A stretch of 64,000 bases of DNA from Brachyhypopomus gauderio (GCF_052324685.1 NC_135226.1:16703384-16767383), one strand, 5' to 3'. Positions 19,691 to 32,779 are shown, counted from the stretch's first letter. A program made the numbers and translations. The notes: generated by a model from the sequence alone, not told the origin.

Positions 19691-20931
19691 GAGCCCCCCA
19701 CCATGGGCACTACCCGTCCCGGGGTAGTGGGTAGAACCCACACCGATGGGCGGATCCGGAGCCCTCAGTCCTGTGTCTGGGAGATGACCGCCTTCGGTGG
19801 AGAGTCCGCCACGAACAGCCTAGAACACCCTCCCTGGGAAGACGGGGGAAAACACGTTAGACACACACAACGGCACGTTGACGAAAACACAAACAGGAAC
19901 AGTAACACACAGAGGTACAAAAGGGGAAAGGGGAATCGGGATGAACACTGTGACAGACACAAACACAGGTACTGGCAGACACACGGAACACATTTTTCAT
20001 GGTCAGAAGAGCTGTCAAGGGAGAAAATCCTCCCTGGCCTGCAGGCACTGCAGTGGGCGGTAGAACGCTCGCCCTTGGCGTGAATCCACCGCGCGCGGCG
20101 AACGCTCCGGCAGCCCTCTCGGTGGGAGCGCGACCAGTCGCTTGGGAAGCCGTCGGAGGACGCGGCGCAGGGTACACCTGCCGCCTTTCCGTCTCCTCCC
20201 TCCGAACTCCCCCCAGGGGACCCCCACTTCCCTCCACTTCGCTCCACCGACCGTGTCCCGTGTGATGGTTTCTCCAGCTCCATCTCTTCCTCCTCAGAGC
20301 CGCCCGAACTCCCCCTCATTGGCTCCTCTGGTGTTTCGCCCCGGGAGCAGTCCATTAGGCTGCCCTCGGGGCAGGAAAGAGGCACGCCTTCTCTTAAACG
20401 CCTCTTCTCCCTCACGGTCTCCCTGGAGTAATCAGTGGGCGTTGGGCTTTCCCTCTCCCTTGCGGTGCAGGACGCGCCCTCCGAGTACTCGGATGGAGGA
20501 GGGCTTGGAGTAGCTGGCTCCGCATTCTGTCTCCTCCTCTCCCGAGTCCTCACTCCCAAACTCTTCCTCAGGGGGAGTCACGCCCACCATCCCCGCGTAT
20601 ACCACCAACGGGTCTTCAGGGAGGCATGAAAACAACGTAGTGGGAAACTGCCAGCTGCCAGGGGAGAGGAGTCCCTCGTCAGGGAGCGGAATTCCACTCG
20701 CCAAGCCTGCTGGGCAGCCTGACGGTAATGTTCCACTTTCAACTCCTCTGTAACCTCTCTTGCATACCGTAGCAGAGCCGCACACACCGGGTCCTGCTCA
20801 AGCTCCGCCTATGTCGCGGGAGCATCATGGCGTCGCCCAGGGGAAGAGGGGTGGTGGTGTCGACTCACCCTCTTCCCCTTCTTGGCACGAGAAGACCTTC
20901 CTGGCATTTTCCACGTTTCGGCTCGTGTTTC
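19691..20931 (-). pseudogene. Gag-like remnant of the LTR element
   Basis: Reading from the 5' LTR, an ATG at about 20907 starts MPGRSSRAKKGKRVSRHHH (basic) but meets a stop within about 35 codons. A frame at 20787-20578 continues CAALLRYAREVTEELKVEHY, a helical gag-like stretch. Another at 20559-19765 (264 residues) is Ser/Glu/Pro-rich (GSSGGSEEEEMELEKP) and then basic, ending in low-complexity Cys/Leu/Val. No zinc knuckle or enzymatic motif is seen. This looks like a decayed structural gene. I cannot say whether it ever made functional Gag. Confidence 0.5.
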
Positions 20932-21272
20932 TGTAACGTTGGGAGCGTGGGAAAGGATGAGGCTCGAAGTCAGACGCATTCACGAACGTCACGTTTATTA
21001 TGACACAAAAATAGCACAGACAGCGCACATATAACATATACACACTCACGTGTGAGACTAAAACAAAGACGAGCACGGGACACTGCGCGAACGCACATTA
21101 ACTAGACTGACCACATAATTCCAGAGTGACCACGAGACGAGGCACAGGTGAGACTGATGAACACACTCACACATCCACACCCATGAAGATACACAGACGC
21201 AGACGACTAGACGTAGACCACATAAACACACGCCCAAAGGGGAAGGGTCAGGGGCTGTAGCGTGACACTAAC

Positions 21273-21531
21273 ATAATACATAATCTGCTTAGTAAGAGGT
21301 TCAGTCTTAAGGGAGATGTAAACCTCACATGATAGATTTCAAATCTGTATATAAGCAAGAATAACTTGCTGTGTGATCCAGTCAAAAAAATTTACCCTCA
21401 TCTGGATGTGGACAAATTTCAATCAAAAAATATTCAGTTGATTTTTCTCTTAATTTATTTTCATAGGAAATGATGCTGTTAAAAGTGGAAAGCTTGTCAT
21501 TTGGTTTTGTTCCTAAATGTACTGAAGAAAC
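21273..21531 (+). promoter_or_regulatory. OR4 5' flank with TATA box 21348-21355
   Basis: TATATAAG lies 184 bp before the OR4 ATG, close to the 174-175 bp spacing of OR1-OR3, though the surrounding sequence is not alignable with them by eye. OR4 is the most diverged of the four. Confidence 0.45.
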
Positions 21532-21660
21532 ATGGAAAATTATTCTTCAGAGTTTATGTTTGTGCTTCAAGGACTGAATGACACAAGAACACACAAACAA
21601 GTTTACTTTGCAATCGGTCTCGCTATGTATATTGTGACCCTGTTTGTAAATATGACACTA
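21532..21660 (+). pseudogene. Olfactory receptor OR4, 5' part (codons 1-43)
   Basis: Encodes MENYSSEFMFVLQGLNDTRT and on through helix 1 to VNMTL (residue 43), collinear with OR1-OR3. At 21661 the sequence switches mid-helix to AATATAGCCGCAAGCGGC, the start of a TAGCC-type repeat unit. The frame then continues only to a stop at 21721-21723. The remainder of the gene lies at 57266-58066. No stop or frameshift is found in either half, so the receptor was intact when the insertion occurred. Confidence 0.93.
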
Positions 21661-24137
21661 AATATAGCCGCAAGCGGCGATTGGCGGGTTCACACACAAA
21701 TAGGCATATTTTGGCCTCAATAGGCAAATGGAAGCCCAAAAGGTCCTTTAGACCTAAAAGTGAAAAGAAGCTGTTTGGGTTTGGCCAGTGTGTGCTCTAC
21801 AGATAGTGTGTGATGACATCTGCGTGTGTCAGAAAGGGAGACACAGAAATAGCACATCTGGCTAGGGCTGCATCTATGTGAACAATATAGGAAGGCCTGC
21901 ATGTGTCCATACATGATTGGGCCTGTATATCACCAACAGAGAGATTGAGGGAGCCAGAGACTATGCTTTGTTAATTCACTCCTTGCACACCTTGCACGCC
22001 TAACATGACTGCCCGTGTATTCAAAGTATGAATGTAGTCTGCAAAGCCTGCCATAACATGACTGACATGACTGGCATGACTGACATAACTGATATGACTG
22101 AAATGACATCACTGGCATGATGAACAAAAGTAACATGACTGATATGACTGACATAACTGGAATGAGTGACATGACTGGCATGACTGTAATGACATGACTG
22201 ATATGACTGACATGACTTATGTCTGACATGACTGGACTGACATGACTGATATGACTGGACTGACATGACTGACATGACTGGACTGACATGACTGTTATGA
22301 CTGTACAGATATGCATACAAACTATACATACATTTAGGTAGAAGTGTGTGTGTGTGTGTGTGGTAGTGTATGTACTCAAACTATGACAACATATACTAAT
22401 ACATACATACATAAGTATACATAGAAACTATACATACATATAGGTATAAAGGTGTGTGTGTGTGTCTGTGTGTTTGTGTGAGAGAGAGAGACAAAAAAGA
22501 AGCCAAATATCAGTTTGTATAAGCATGTGTTAGTCACTGAGATATGGGTGGGTATGGCTAGGGAAGTGTCATTGTGAATGCTATAGGAAGGCCTGCTTGC
22601 GCCTGTATGTGTGTGTGCCTGGTTAATAGACACAGAGAGATCTAGGTAGCCAGAGCAATGTTTACTTAGGGCACAGAGATGGGAGGGGGAATGTGGGTGA
22701 GAGTGTGAGAGAGACTGAGAGTGTGAGTTTCAGCTTGCGTGCGTGTGAGAAGGAGAAGGTGACAGAGGGACTTTACATGCATTTTTATGCATTGTATATA
22801 ATACTGCACTGTAGAGCCATACGATAACCGATTTAGATGAAACTTGACAAATTTGTTCAGGATGGGATTCTGAATGGGCTTGTGCATTTTGGTCAGAATT
22901 GGATAAAATATGAAAGAGCTTTAAGAATATGAATATTATATGTATCGATGCTGTCCATTAAAAAAATATTTAGCAGGTATAAGTGTCCTCAAATCCAAAA
23001 TCTTTGGATTGTTTTTTGATTTCACACTCTGTAGAGTATTATAAGACTTTGCTTGACATGATAGTATGAAAATCCTAGGAGCAGTATGAAAAGTGATGAT
23101 TTCAGACTATTATTAACTGTAAATAAACTGTGCATTTTTTAATAGGACATGTAATGGGAAAGTTGTTCGCACTACTGCAAGGAATCAAAAGAGTCCAATT
23201 GCATGTTCCCAAGTGGAATTATGTAGGGGATACACTTGCTTTTTTTGCAAGAGCGCCCCCCAGTGGCCAATCGACACCCGGCTGGATTATGTCATGGGGG
23301 GCGTGCACTTGTCCACACCCAAGAGGTTTCGTGCAGATCGACCAATGGTAAGCCTGTCAAACGCGTGCCGATCACTGATTGGCCGATTACGTCAGCCATT
23401 TTGGAAGTATGGCATGTCTGCTTTAGGACCTGGTTTCCAGAGGCCCATAGATGATGTCTGTCAAGTTTCATGTGGATCGGCCAATCTGAGTGCATGGGGC
23501 AAATTTTTGCATGTTATAGCGCCCCCTAGCAGGTGAGGTATGGCAACCTCTGCGAGCTGCCCCAGACCCTCACAGGGAAGCTGTCTGTGAAGTGCCATCT
23601 CATTACATGCAAGTTTTCTTAAGTTAGAGCTCCATATGTGCAAAATTTACTATTGAATTTACGCCCCCTCATTTGATTGGCTTATACTGACTAGGTAGTG
23701 AAGAAATTAGCATTTTTGTTGGATACATTTTAAAGTTCAGACTCTTCTGAACGTTTTGATACCACATATGTGCATGTATGTGAAAAATCCAGGGACTAGT
23801 TCGCGCTCAAAAATGTGTGTGATTTTGCACATTATGCAAATTAACTCGAAATCTAAGTGGGCGGAGCTTAATGGTTGTATATTAATTGTCCTATTGAATT
23901 TAGTCAAGGAATGTATAGGAACTGGAATTTTGGTTCTAGGACCTACGGTGTAGGAGATATGGACAAAAAGTCAATGTGGTCTGCTATAGCGCCACCATCA
24001 GGCCAATTTGGGTCCCTGTATGGGAATCTGGTCCTTGGAGTTAACTGAACCTTTTTGCCAAGTTTGGGGTTTCTAGGCATTACGGTCTAGGCTGCACAAT
24101 GCGTTTTAGGTCAAAAAATGGGACAAAGAATAAGAAA
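21661..24137 (+). repeat. TAGCC unit A1
   Basis: First unit, at the OR4 break. Order of parts (shared by all A units): 5' hairpin; GGGTTCACACACA; CATGACTG minisatellite (about 22050-22300); (TG)n at about 22348-22364; 'gagagag' stretch; GCGCCCCCCAGTGG box 23252; GCGCCCCCTAGCAGG box at about 23519; octamer-like TTTTGCACATTATGCAAATT at about 23824; GCGCCACCATCAGG box at about 23988; 3' block TTACGGTCTAGGCTGCA; A-rich tail. No terminal hairpin. Confidence 0.88.
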
Positions 24138-24839
24138 AAATATAGCCGCAAGCGGCGATTGGCGGGTTCACACACAAATAGGCATATTTTGGCCTCAATA
24201 GGCAAAAGGAAGCCCAAAAGGTCCTTTAGACCTAAAAGTGAAAAGAAGCTGTTTGGGTTTGGCCAGTGTGTGCTCTACAGATAGAGTGTGATGACATCTG
24301 CGTGTGTCAGAAAGGGAGACACAGAAATAGCACATCTGGCTAGGGCTGCATCTATGTGAACAATATAGGAAGGCCTGCATTTGTCTATACATGATTGGGC
24401 CTGTATATTACAGACAGAGAGAGATTGAGGGTGCCAGAGACTATGCTTTGTTAATTCACTCCTTGCACACCTTGCACGCCTAACATGACTGCCCGTGTAT
24501 TCAAAGTATGAATGTAGTCTGCAAAGCCTGGCATTACATGACTGACATGACTGGCATGACTGGCATGACTGACATAACTGATATGACTGGCATGACTGAA
24601 ATGACATCACTGGCATGATGAACAAAAGTAATATGACTGATATGACTGACATAACTGGAATGAGTGACATGACTGGCATGACTGTAATGACATGACTGAT
24701 ATGACTGACATGACTTATGTCTGACATGACTGGACTGACATGACTGATATGACTGGACTGAAATGACTGACATGACTGGACTGACATGACTGTTATGACT
24801 GGACAGATATGCATACAAACTATACATACATTTAGGTAG

Positions 24840-24881
<42 letters not shown>

Positions 24882-26647
24882 TAGTGTATGTACTCAAACT
24901 ATGACAACATATACTAATACATACATACATAAGTATACATAGAAACTATACATACATATAGGTATAAAGGTGTGTGTGTCTGTGTGTTTGTGTGAGAGAG
25001 AGACAAAAAAGAAGCCAAATATCAGTTTGTATGAGCATGTGTTAGTCACTGGGATATGGGTGGGTATGGCTAGGGAAGTGTCATTGTGAATGCTATAGGA
25101 AGGCCTGCTTGCGCCTGTATGTGTGTGTGCCTGGTTAATAGACACAGAGAGATCTAGGTAGCCAGAGCAATGTTTACTTAGGGCACAGAGATGGGAGGGG
25201 GAATGTGGGTGAGAGTGTGAGAGAGACTGAGAGTGTGAGTTTCAGCTTGCGTGCGTGTGAGAAGGAGAAGGTGACAGAGGGACTTTACATGCATTTTTAT
25301 GCATTGTATATAATACTGCACTGTAGAGCCATACGATAACCGATTTAGATGAAACTTGACAAATTTGTTCAGGATGGGATTCTGAATGGGCTTGTGCATT
25401 TTGGTCAGAATTGGATAAAATATGAAAGAGCTTTAAGAATATGAATATTATATGTATCGATGCTGTCCATTAAAAAAATATTTAGCAGGTATAAGTGTCC
25501 TCAAATCCAAAATCTTTGGATTGTTTTTTGATTTCACACTCTGTAGAGTATTATAAGACTTTGCTTGACATGATAGTATGAAAATCCTAGGAGGAGTATG
25601 AAAAGTGATGATTTCAAACTATTATTAACTGTAAATAAACTGTGCATTTTTTAATAGGACATGTAATGGGAAAGTTGTTCGCACTACTGCAAGGAATCAA
25701 AAGAGTCCAATTGCATGTTCCCAAGTGGAATTATGTAGAGGATACACTTGCTTTTTTTGCAATAGCGCCCCCCAGTGGCCAATCGACACCCAGCTGGATT
25801 ATGTCATAGGGGGCGTGCACTTGTCCACACCCAAGAGGTTTCGTGCAGATCGACCAATGGTAAGCCTGTCAAACGCGTGCCGATCACTGATTGGCCGATT
25901 ACGTCAGCCATTTTGGAAGTATGGCATGTCTGCTTTAGGACCTGGTTCCCAGAGGCCCATAGATGATGTCTGCCAAGTTTCATGTGGATCGGCCAATCTG
26001 AGTGCATGGGGCAAATTTTTGCATGTTATAGCGCCCCCTAGCAGGTGAGGTATGGCAACCTCTGCAAGCTGCCCCAGACCCTCACAGGGAAGCTGTCTGT
26101 GAAGTGCCATCTCATTACATGCAAGTTTTGTTAAGTTAGAGCTCCATATGCGCAAAATTTACTATTGAATTTACGCCCCCTCATTTGATTGGCTTATACT
26201 GACTAGGTAGTGAAGAAATTAGCATTTTTGTTGGATACATTTTAAAGTTCAGACTCTTCTGAACGTTTTGATACCACATATGTGCATGTATGTGAAAAAT
26301 CCAGGGACTAGTTCGCGCTCAAAGATGTGTGTGATTTTGCACATTATGCAAATTAACTCGAAATCTAAGTGGGCGGAGCTAAAGGGTCCTAGAGGCTTTT
26401 TTGTTTGGTTTGATCCAAGGAATCCATCAGAAGTGGAATTTCGTTTCTATGACCTACGGTGTAGGAGATATGGACCAAAACGCAAAATGCTGCGCTATAG
26501 CGCCACCATCAGGCCAATGTGGGTCATTGTCTGGGTTTCCCTCATTGCACCTCTGGTGCACCTGTCTGACAAGTTTGGTGTTTCTGGGCCTTACGGTCTA
26601 GGCTGCAGTATGCGTTTTACAGCCTGAAAAATAATAATAATAAGAAG
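24138..26647 (+). repeat. TAGCC unit A2
   Basis: Nearly identical to A7 at 61407 along its whole length, including an alternative 3' module (aagggtcctagaggctttttt ... gcagtatgcgttttacagcc) not found in A1, A3, A4, A5 or A6. The (TG)n tract at 24842-24880 is the main length difference from A7. Ends in AATAATAATAAGAAG without a hairpin. Confidence 0.88.
24534..24806. repeat. CATGACTG minisatellite (in A2; present in every A and B unit)
   Basis: About 270 bp of degenerate tandem 8-10 bp words, mostly ATGACTG plus AC, GG or AT (catgactgacatgactggcatgactg...). Equivalent tracts are at about 22058-22300, 26881-27030, 29373-29625, 32040-32275, 34910-35155, 37595-37815, 40730-40965, 51354-51595 and 61802-62070. 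On the minus strand it yields long Ser-Val-Met-type frames that are not genes. Confidence 0.85.
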
Positions 26648-27069
26648 AAATATAGCCGCAAGCGGCGATTGGCGGGTTCACACACAAATAGGCATATTTT
26701 GGCCTCAATAGGCAAAAGGAAGCCCAAAAGGTCCTTTAGACCTAAAAGTGAAAAGAAGCTGTTTGGGTTTGGCCAGTGTGTGCTCTACAGATAGTGTGTG
26801 ATGACATCTGCGTGTGTCAGAAAGGGAGACACAGAAATAGCACATCTGGCTAGGGCTGCATCTATGTGAACAATATAGGAATAACTGGAATGAGTGACAT
26901 GACTGGCATGACTGTAATGACATGACTGATATGACTGACATGACTTATGTCTGACATGACTGGACTGACATGACTGATATGACTGGACTGAAATGACTGA
27001 CATGACTGGACTGACATGACTGTTATGACTGGACAGATATGCATACAAACTATACATACATTTAGGTAG

Positions 27070-27103
<34 letters not shown>

Positions 27104-28983
27104 TAGTGTATGTACTGAAACTATGACAACATATACTAATACATACATACATAAGTATACATAGAAACTATACATACATATAGGTATAAAGGTGTGTGTG
27201 TCTGTGTGTTTGTGTGAGAGAGAGAGACAAAAAAGAAGCCAAATATCAGTTTGTATGAGCATGTGTTAGTCACTGAGATATGGGTGGGTATGGCTAGGGA
27301 AGTGTCATTGTGAATGCTATAGGAAGGCCTGCTTGTGCCTGTATGTGTGTGTGCCTGGTTAATAGACACAGAGAGATCTAGGTAGCCAGAGCAATGTTTA
27401 CTTAGGGCACAGAGATGGGAGGGGGAATGTGGGTGAGAGTGTGAGAGAGACTGAGAGTGTGAGTTTCAGCTTGCGTGCGTGTGAGAAGGAGAAGGTGACA
27501 GAGGGACTTTACATGCATTCTTATGCATTGTATATAATACTGCACTGTAGAGCCATACGATAACCGATTTAGATGAAACTTGACAAATTTGTTCAGGATG
27601 GGATTCTGAATGGGCTTGTGCATTTTGGTCAGAATTGGGTAAAATATGAAAGAGTTTTAAGAATATGAATATTATATGTATCGATGCTGTCCATTAAAAA
27701 AATATTTAGCAGGTATAAGTGTCCTCAAATCCAAACTCTTTGGATTGTTTTTTGATTTCACACTCTGTAGAGTATTATAAGACTTTGCTTGACATGATAG
27801 TATGAAAATCCTAGGAGCAGTATGAAAAGTGATGATTTCAAACTGTTATTAACTGTAAATAAACTGTGCATTTTTTAATAGGACTTGTAATGGGAAAGTT
27901 GTTCGCACTACTGCAAGGAATCAAAAGAGTCCAATTGCATGTTCCCAAGTGGAATTATGTAGGGGATACACTTGCTTTTTTTGCAATAGCGCCCCCCAGT
28001 GGCCAATCGACACCCGGCTGGATTATGTCATAGGGGGCATGCACTTGTCCACACCCAAGAGGTTTCGTGCAGATCGACCAATGGTAAGCCTGTCAAACGC
28101 GTGCCGATCACTGATTGGCCGATTACGTCAGCCATTTTGGAAGTATGGCATGTCTGCTTTAGGATCTGGTTTCCAGAGGCCCATAGATGATGTCTGTCAA
28201 GTTTCATGTGAATCGGCCAATCTGAGTGCATGGGGCAAATTTTTGCATGTTATAGCGCCCCCTAGCAGGTGAGGTATGGCAACCTCTGCGAGCTGCCCCA
28301 GACCCTCACACAGAAGCTGTCTGTGAAGTGCCATCTCATTACATGCAAGTTTTCTTAAGTTAGAGCTCCATATGTGCAAAATTTACTATTGAATTTACGC
28401 CCCCTCATTTGATTGGCTTATACTGACTAGGTAGTGAAGAAATTAGCATTTTTGTTGGATACATTTTAAAGTTCAGACTCTTCTGAACGTTTTGATACCA
28501 CATATGTGCATGTATGTGAAAAATCCAGGGACTAGTTCGCGCTCAAAGATGTGTGTGATTTTGCACATTATGCAAATTAACTCGAAATCTAAGTGGGCGG
28601 AGCTTAATGGTTGTATATTAATTGTCCTATTGAATTTAGTCAAGGAATGCATAGGAACTGGAATTTTGGTTCTAGGACCTACGGTGTAGGAGATATGGAC
28701 AAAAAGTCAATATGCTCTGCTATAGCGCCACCATCAGGCCAATTTGGGTCCCTGTATGGGAATCTGGTCCTTGGAGTTAACTGAACCTTTTTGCCAAGAT
28801 TGGGTTTTCTAGGCATTACGGTCTAGGCTGCACGATGCATTTTATGTCAAAAAATGGGCAAAAGAATAAGAAGAAAAATAAGAAAAATACCAGCAATTAC
28901 AATAGGGTTCCCACACTGTGTGTGTGAACCCTAAAAACTCGAGCAATTACAATAGGGTTCCCACACTATGTGTGTGAACCCTA
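26648..28983 (+). repeat. TAGCC unit A3 with two terminal hairpins
   Basis: A unit with an internal deletion of about 280 bp relative to A2 (junction at 26880: aatatagga|ataactgg). It shares private variants with A6 (for instance acatgcattcttatgc). It ends with two tandem terminal hairpins at 28904-28932 and 28954-28982. Confidence 0.88.
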
Positions 28984-31510
28984 ACAAGCGGCGATTGGCG
29001 GGTTCACACACAAATAGGCATATTTTGGCCTCAATAGGCAAAAGGAAGCCCAAAAGGTCCTTTAGACCTAAAAGTGAAAAGAAGCTGTTTGGGTTTGGCC
29101 AGTGTGTGCTCTACAGATAGTGTGTGATGACATCTGCGTGTGTCAGAAAGGGAGACACAGAAATAGCACATCTGGCTAGGGCTGCATCTATGTGAACAAT
29201 ATAGGAAGGCCTGCATGTGTCTATACATGATTGGGCCTGTATATTACAGACAGAGAGAGATTGAGGGTGCCAGAGACTATGCTTTGTTAATTCACTCCTT
29301 GCACACCTTGCACGCCTAACATGACTGCCCGTGTATTCAAAGTATGAATGTAGTCTGCAAAGCCTGGCATTACATGACTGACATGACTGGCATGACTGAC
29401 ATAACTGATATGACTGGCATGACTGAAATGACATCACTGGCATGATGAACAAAAGTAATATGACTGATATGACTGACATAACTGGAATTAGTGACATGAC
29501 TGGCATGACTGTAATGACATGACTGATATGACTGACATGACTTATGTCTGACATGACTGGACTGACATGACTGATATGACTGGACTGAAATGACTGACAT
29601 GACTGGACTGACATGACTGTTATGACTGTACAGATATGCATACAAACTATACATACATTTAGGTAGAAGTGTGTGTGTGTGTGTGTGGTAGTGTATGTAC
29701 TCAAACTATGACAACATATACTAATACATACATACATAAGTATACATAGAAACTATACATACATATAGGTATAAAGGTGTGTGTGTCTGTGTTTGTGTGA
29801 GAGAGAGACAAAAAAGAAGCCAAATATCAGTTTGTATAAGCATGTGTTAGTCACTGAGATATGGGTGGGTATGGCTAGGGAAGTGTCATTGTGAATGCTA
29901 TAGGAAGGCCTGCTTGCGCCTGTATGTGTGTGTGCCTGGTTAATAGACACAGAGAGATCTAGGTAGCCAGAGCAATGTTTACTTAGGGCACAGAGATGGG
30001 AGGGGGAATGTGGGTGAGAGTGTGAGAGAGACTGAGTGTCTGTGAGTTTCAGCTTGCGTGCGTGTGAGAAGGAGAAGGTGACAGAGGGACTTTACATGCA
30101 TTTTAATGCATTGTATATAATACTGCACTGTAGAGCCATACGATAACAGATTTAGATGAAACTTGACAAATTTGTTCAGGATGGGATTCTGAATGGGCTT
30201 GTGCATTTTGGTCAGAATTGGGTAAAATATGAAAGAGCTTTAAGAATATGAATATTATATGTATCGATGCTGTCCATTAAAAAAAATATTTAGCAGGTAT
30301 AAGTGTCCTCAAATCCAAAATCTTTGGATTGTTTTTTGATTTCACACTCTGTAGAGTATTATAAGACTTTGCTTGACATGATAGTATGAAAATCCTAGGA
30401 GGAGTATGAAAAGTGATGATTTCAAACTATTATTAACTGTAAATAAACTGTGCATTTTTTAATAGGACATGTAATGGGAAAGTTGTTCGCACTACTGCAA
30501 GGAATCAAAAGAGTCCAACTGCATGTTCCCAAGTGGAATTATGTAGGGGATACACTTGCTTTTTTTGCAATAGCGCCCCCCAGTGGCCAATCGACACCCG
30601 GCTGGATTATGTTATAGGGGGCGTGCACTTGTCCACACCCAAGAGGTTTCGTGCAGATCGACCAATGGTAAGCCTGTCAAACGCGTGCCGATCACTGATT
30701 GGCCGATTACGTCAGCCATTTTGGAAGTATGGCATGTCTGCTTTAGGACCTGGTTCCCAGAGGCCCATAGATGATGTCTGCCAAGTTTCATGTGGATCGG
30801 CCAATCTGAGTGCATGGGGCAAATTTTTGCATGTTATAGCGCCCCCTAGCAGGTGAGGTATGGCAACCTCTGCGAGCTGCTCCAGACCCTCACAGGGAAG
30901 CTGTCTGTGAAGTGCCATCTCATTACATGCAAGTTTTCTTAAGTTAGAGCTCCATATGCGCCAAATTTACTATTGAATTTACGCCCTCTCATTTGATTGG
31001 CTTATACTGACTAGGTAGTGAAGAAATTAGCATTTTTGTTGGATACGTTTTAAAGTTCAGACTCTTCTGAACGTTTTGATACCACATATGTGCATATATG
31101 TGAAAAATCCAGGGACTAGTTCGCGCTCAAAGATGTGTGTGATTTTGGACATTATGCAAATTAACTCGAAATCTAAGTGGGCGAAGCTTAATGGTTGTAT
31201 ATTAATTGTCCTATTGAATTTAGTCAAGGAATGTATAGGAACTGGAATTTTGGTTCTAGGACCTACGGTGTAGGAGATATGGACAAAAAGTCAATATGGT
31301 CTGCTATAGCGCCACCATCAGGCCAATTTGGGTCCCTGTATGGGAATCTGGTCCTTGGAGTTAACTGAACCTTTTTGCCAAGTTTGGGGTTTCTAGGCAT
31401 TACGGTCTAGGCTGCACAATACGTTTTAGGTCAAAAAATGGGACAAAGAATAAGAAAGAAAAATCCTAACAATTACAATAGGGTTCCCACACTATGTGTG
31501 TGTGAACCCT
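28984..31510 (+). repeat. TAGCC unit A4, missing its 5' hairpin arm
   Basis: It starts caagcggcgattggcggg directly after the A3 hairpin: the first ten bases (aatatagccg) of a normal unit are gone. It ends with a hairpin at 31480-31510. Confidence 0.87.
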
Positions 31511-32718
31511 AAATATAGCCGCAAGCGGCAATTGCGGGTTCACACACGAAAAAGGCAAAAAAGCCCAAAAAATTGGCAAAATGATTCAGATCAGAAGTAA
31601 ATCACATGCTGTGAGTAGCTTTGTGTGTATGTGTGTTTGTGTGTTTTTTTATTTAAGCAGTACATCTTGGCTTGAGCCAAGGAATACAATAGAAGTAGTA
31701 TTTTGTTTCTAGGCCCTACAGTGTGAAAGATATTGGAAAATAAAAGTGAAAAGAAGCTGTTTGGGTTTGGCCAGTGTGTACTCTACAGATAGTTTGTGAT
31801 GACATCTGCGTGTGTCAGAAAGGGAGACACAGAAATAGCACATCTGGCTAGGGCTGCATTTATGTGAACAATATAGGAAGGCCTGCATGTGTCTATACAT
31901 GATTGGGCCTGTATATTACCGACAGAGAGAGATTCAGGGAGCCAGAGACTATGCTTTGTTAATTCACTCCTTGCACACCTTGCACGCCTAACATGACTGT
32001 CCATGTATTCAAAGTATGAACGCAGTCTGCAAAGCCTGCCATAACATGACTGACATGACTGGCATGACTGACATAACTGATATGACTGGAATGACTTCAC
32101 TGGCATGATAAACAAAAATAACATGACTGATATGACTGACAACTGGCATGACTGGAATGAGTGACATGACTAGCATGACTGTAATGACATGACTGATATG
32201 AGTGACATGACTGGCATGACATGACTGATATGACTGACACGACTTATGTCTGACATGACTGGACTGACATGACTGACATCTGCTTGTGTCAGAAAAGGAG
32301 ACACAGAAATAGCACATCTGGCTAGGGCTGCATCTATGTGAACAATATAGGAAGGCCTGCATGTGTCTATACATAATTGGGCCTGTATATTACCGACAGA
32401 GAGAGATTGAGGGAGCCAGAGACTATGCTTTGTTAATTGACTCCTTGCACACCTTGCATGCCTAACATGACTGTCCGTGTATTCAAAGTATGAATGTGGA
32501 CTAACATGACTGATATGACTGACATAACTGGCATGACTGTAATGATTTGATTATTTGACTTATATGACTGACATGACTGATATGACTGATATGACTGGAC
32601 TGAAATGACTGGCATGGCATGCCTGATATGACTGATACGACTGACATTGCTGGCATGAATGACATATACTATACATATACTATAAATATGCATACAAACT
32701 ATACATACATTTTGGTAG

Positions 32719-32779
<61 letters not shown>

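Larger units (their letters stand above)
19046..21267 (-). mobile_element. Complete non-autonomous LTR retrotransposon
   Basis: Flanked by the 5-bp direct repeat CTAAC (19041-19045 and 21268-21272). In its own (minus) orientation the 5' LTR is 21267-20932 (336 bp) and the 3' LTR is 19690-19046, enlarged by a hAT insertion at 19157-19471. LTRs run TGTCACGCTACAGCCCC ... TTACA and contain AATAAACGTGACGTT, a poly(A) signal. The internal region is only about 1.24 kb and encodes a gag-like remnant with no protease, reverse transcriptase or integrase, so mobility needed another element's proteins. The two LTRs differ by scattered substitutions, so the insertion is not brand new. Confidence 0.88.

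Noticed and set aside
19562-20083. Plus-strand 173-residue frame in the LTR element
   Set aside because: Antisense to the element's own orientation, crosses the LTR/internal boundary and is Thr/His low complexity.
23213-23536. A 107-residue + strand open frame (MELCRGYTC...) kept in all seven A units, and a 73-residue minus-strand frame (MHKPIQNPIL...) likewise kept
   Set aside because: They are preserved only because the units are recent copies. There are no domain features, initiation context or codon-position bias that I can see, and overlapping frames on both strands are equally open. A dN/dS test across many genomic copies could overturn this.
24275-24814. Long minus-strand frames of Ser-Val-Met-Pro repeats
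   Set aside because: Direct translation of the CATGACTG minisatellite; low complexity and length-variable between copies.
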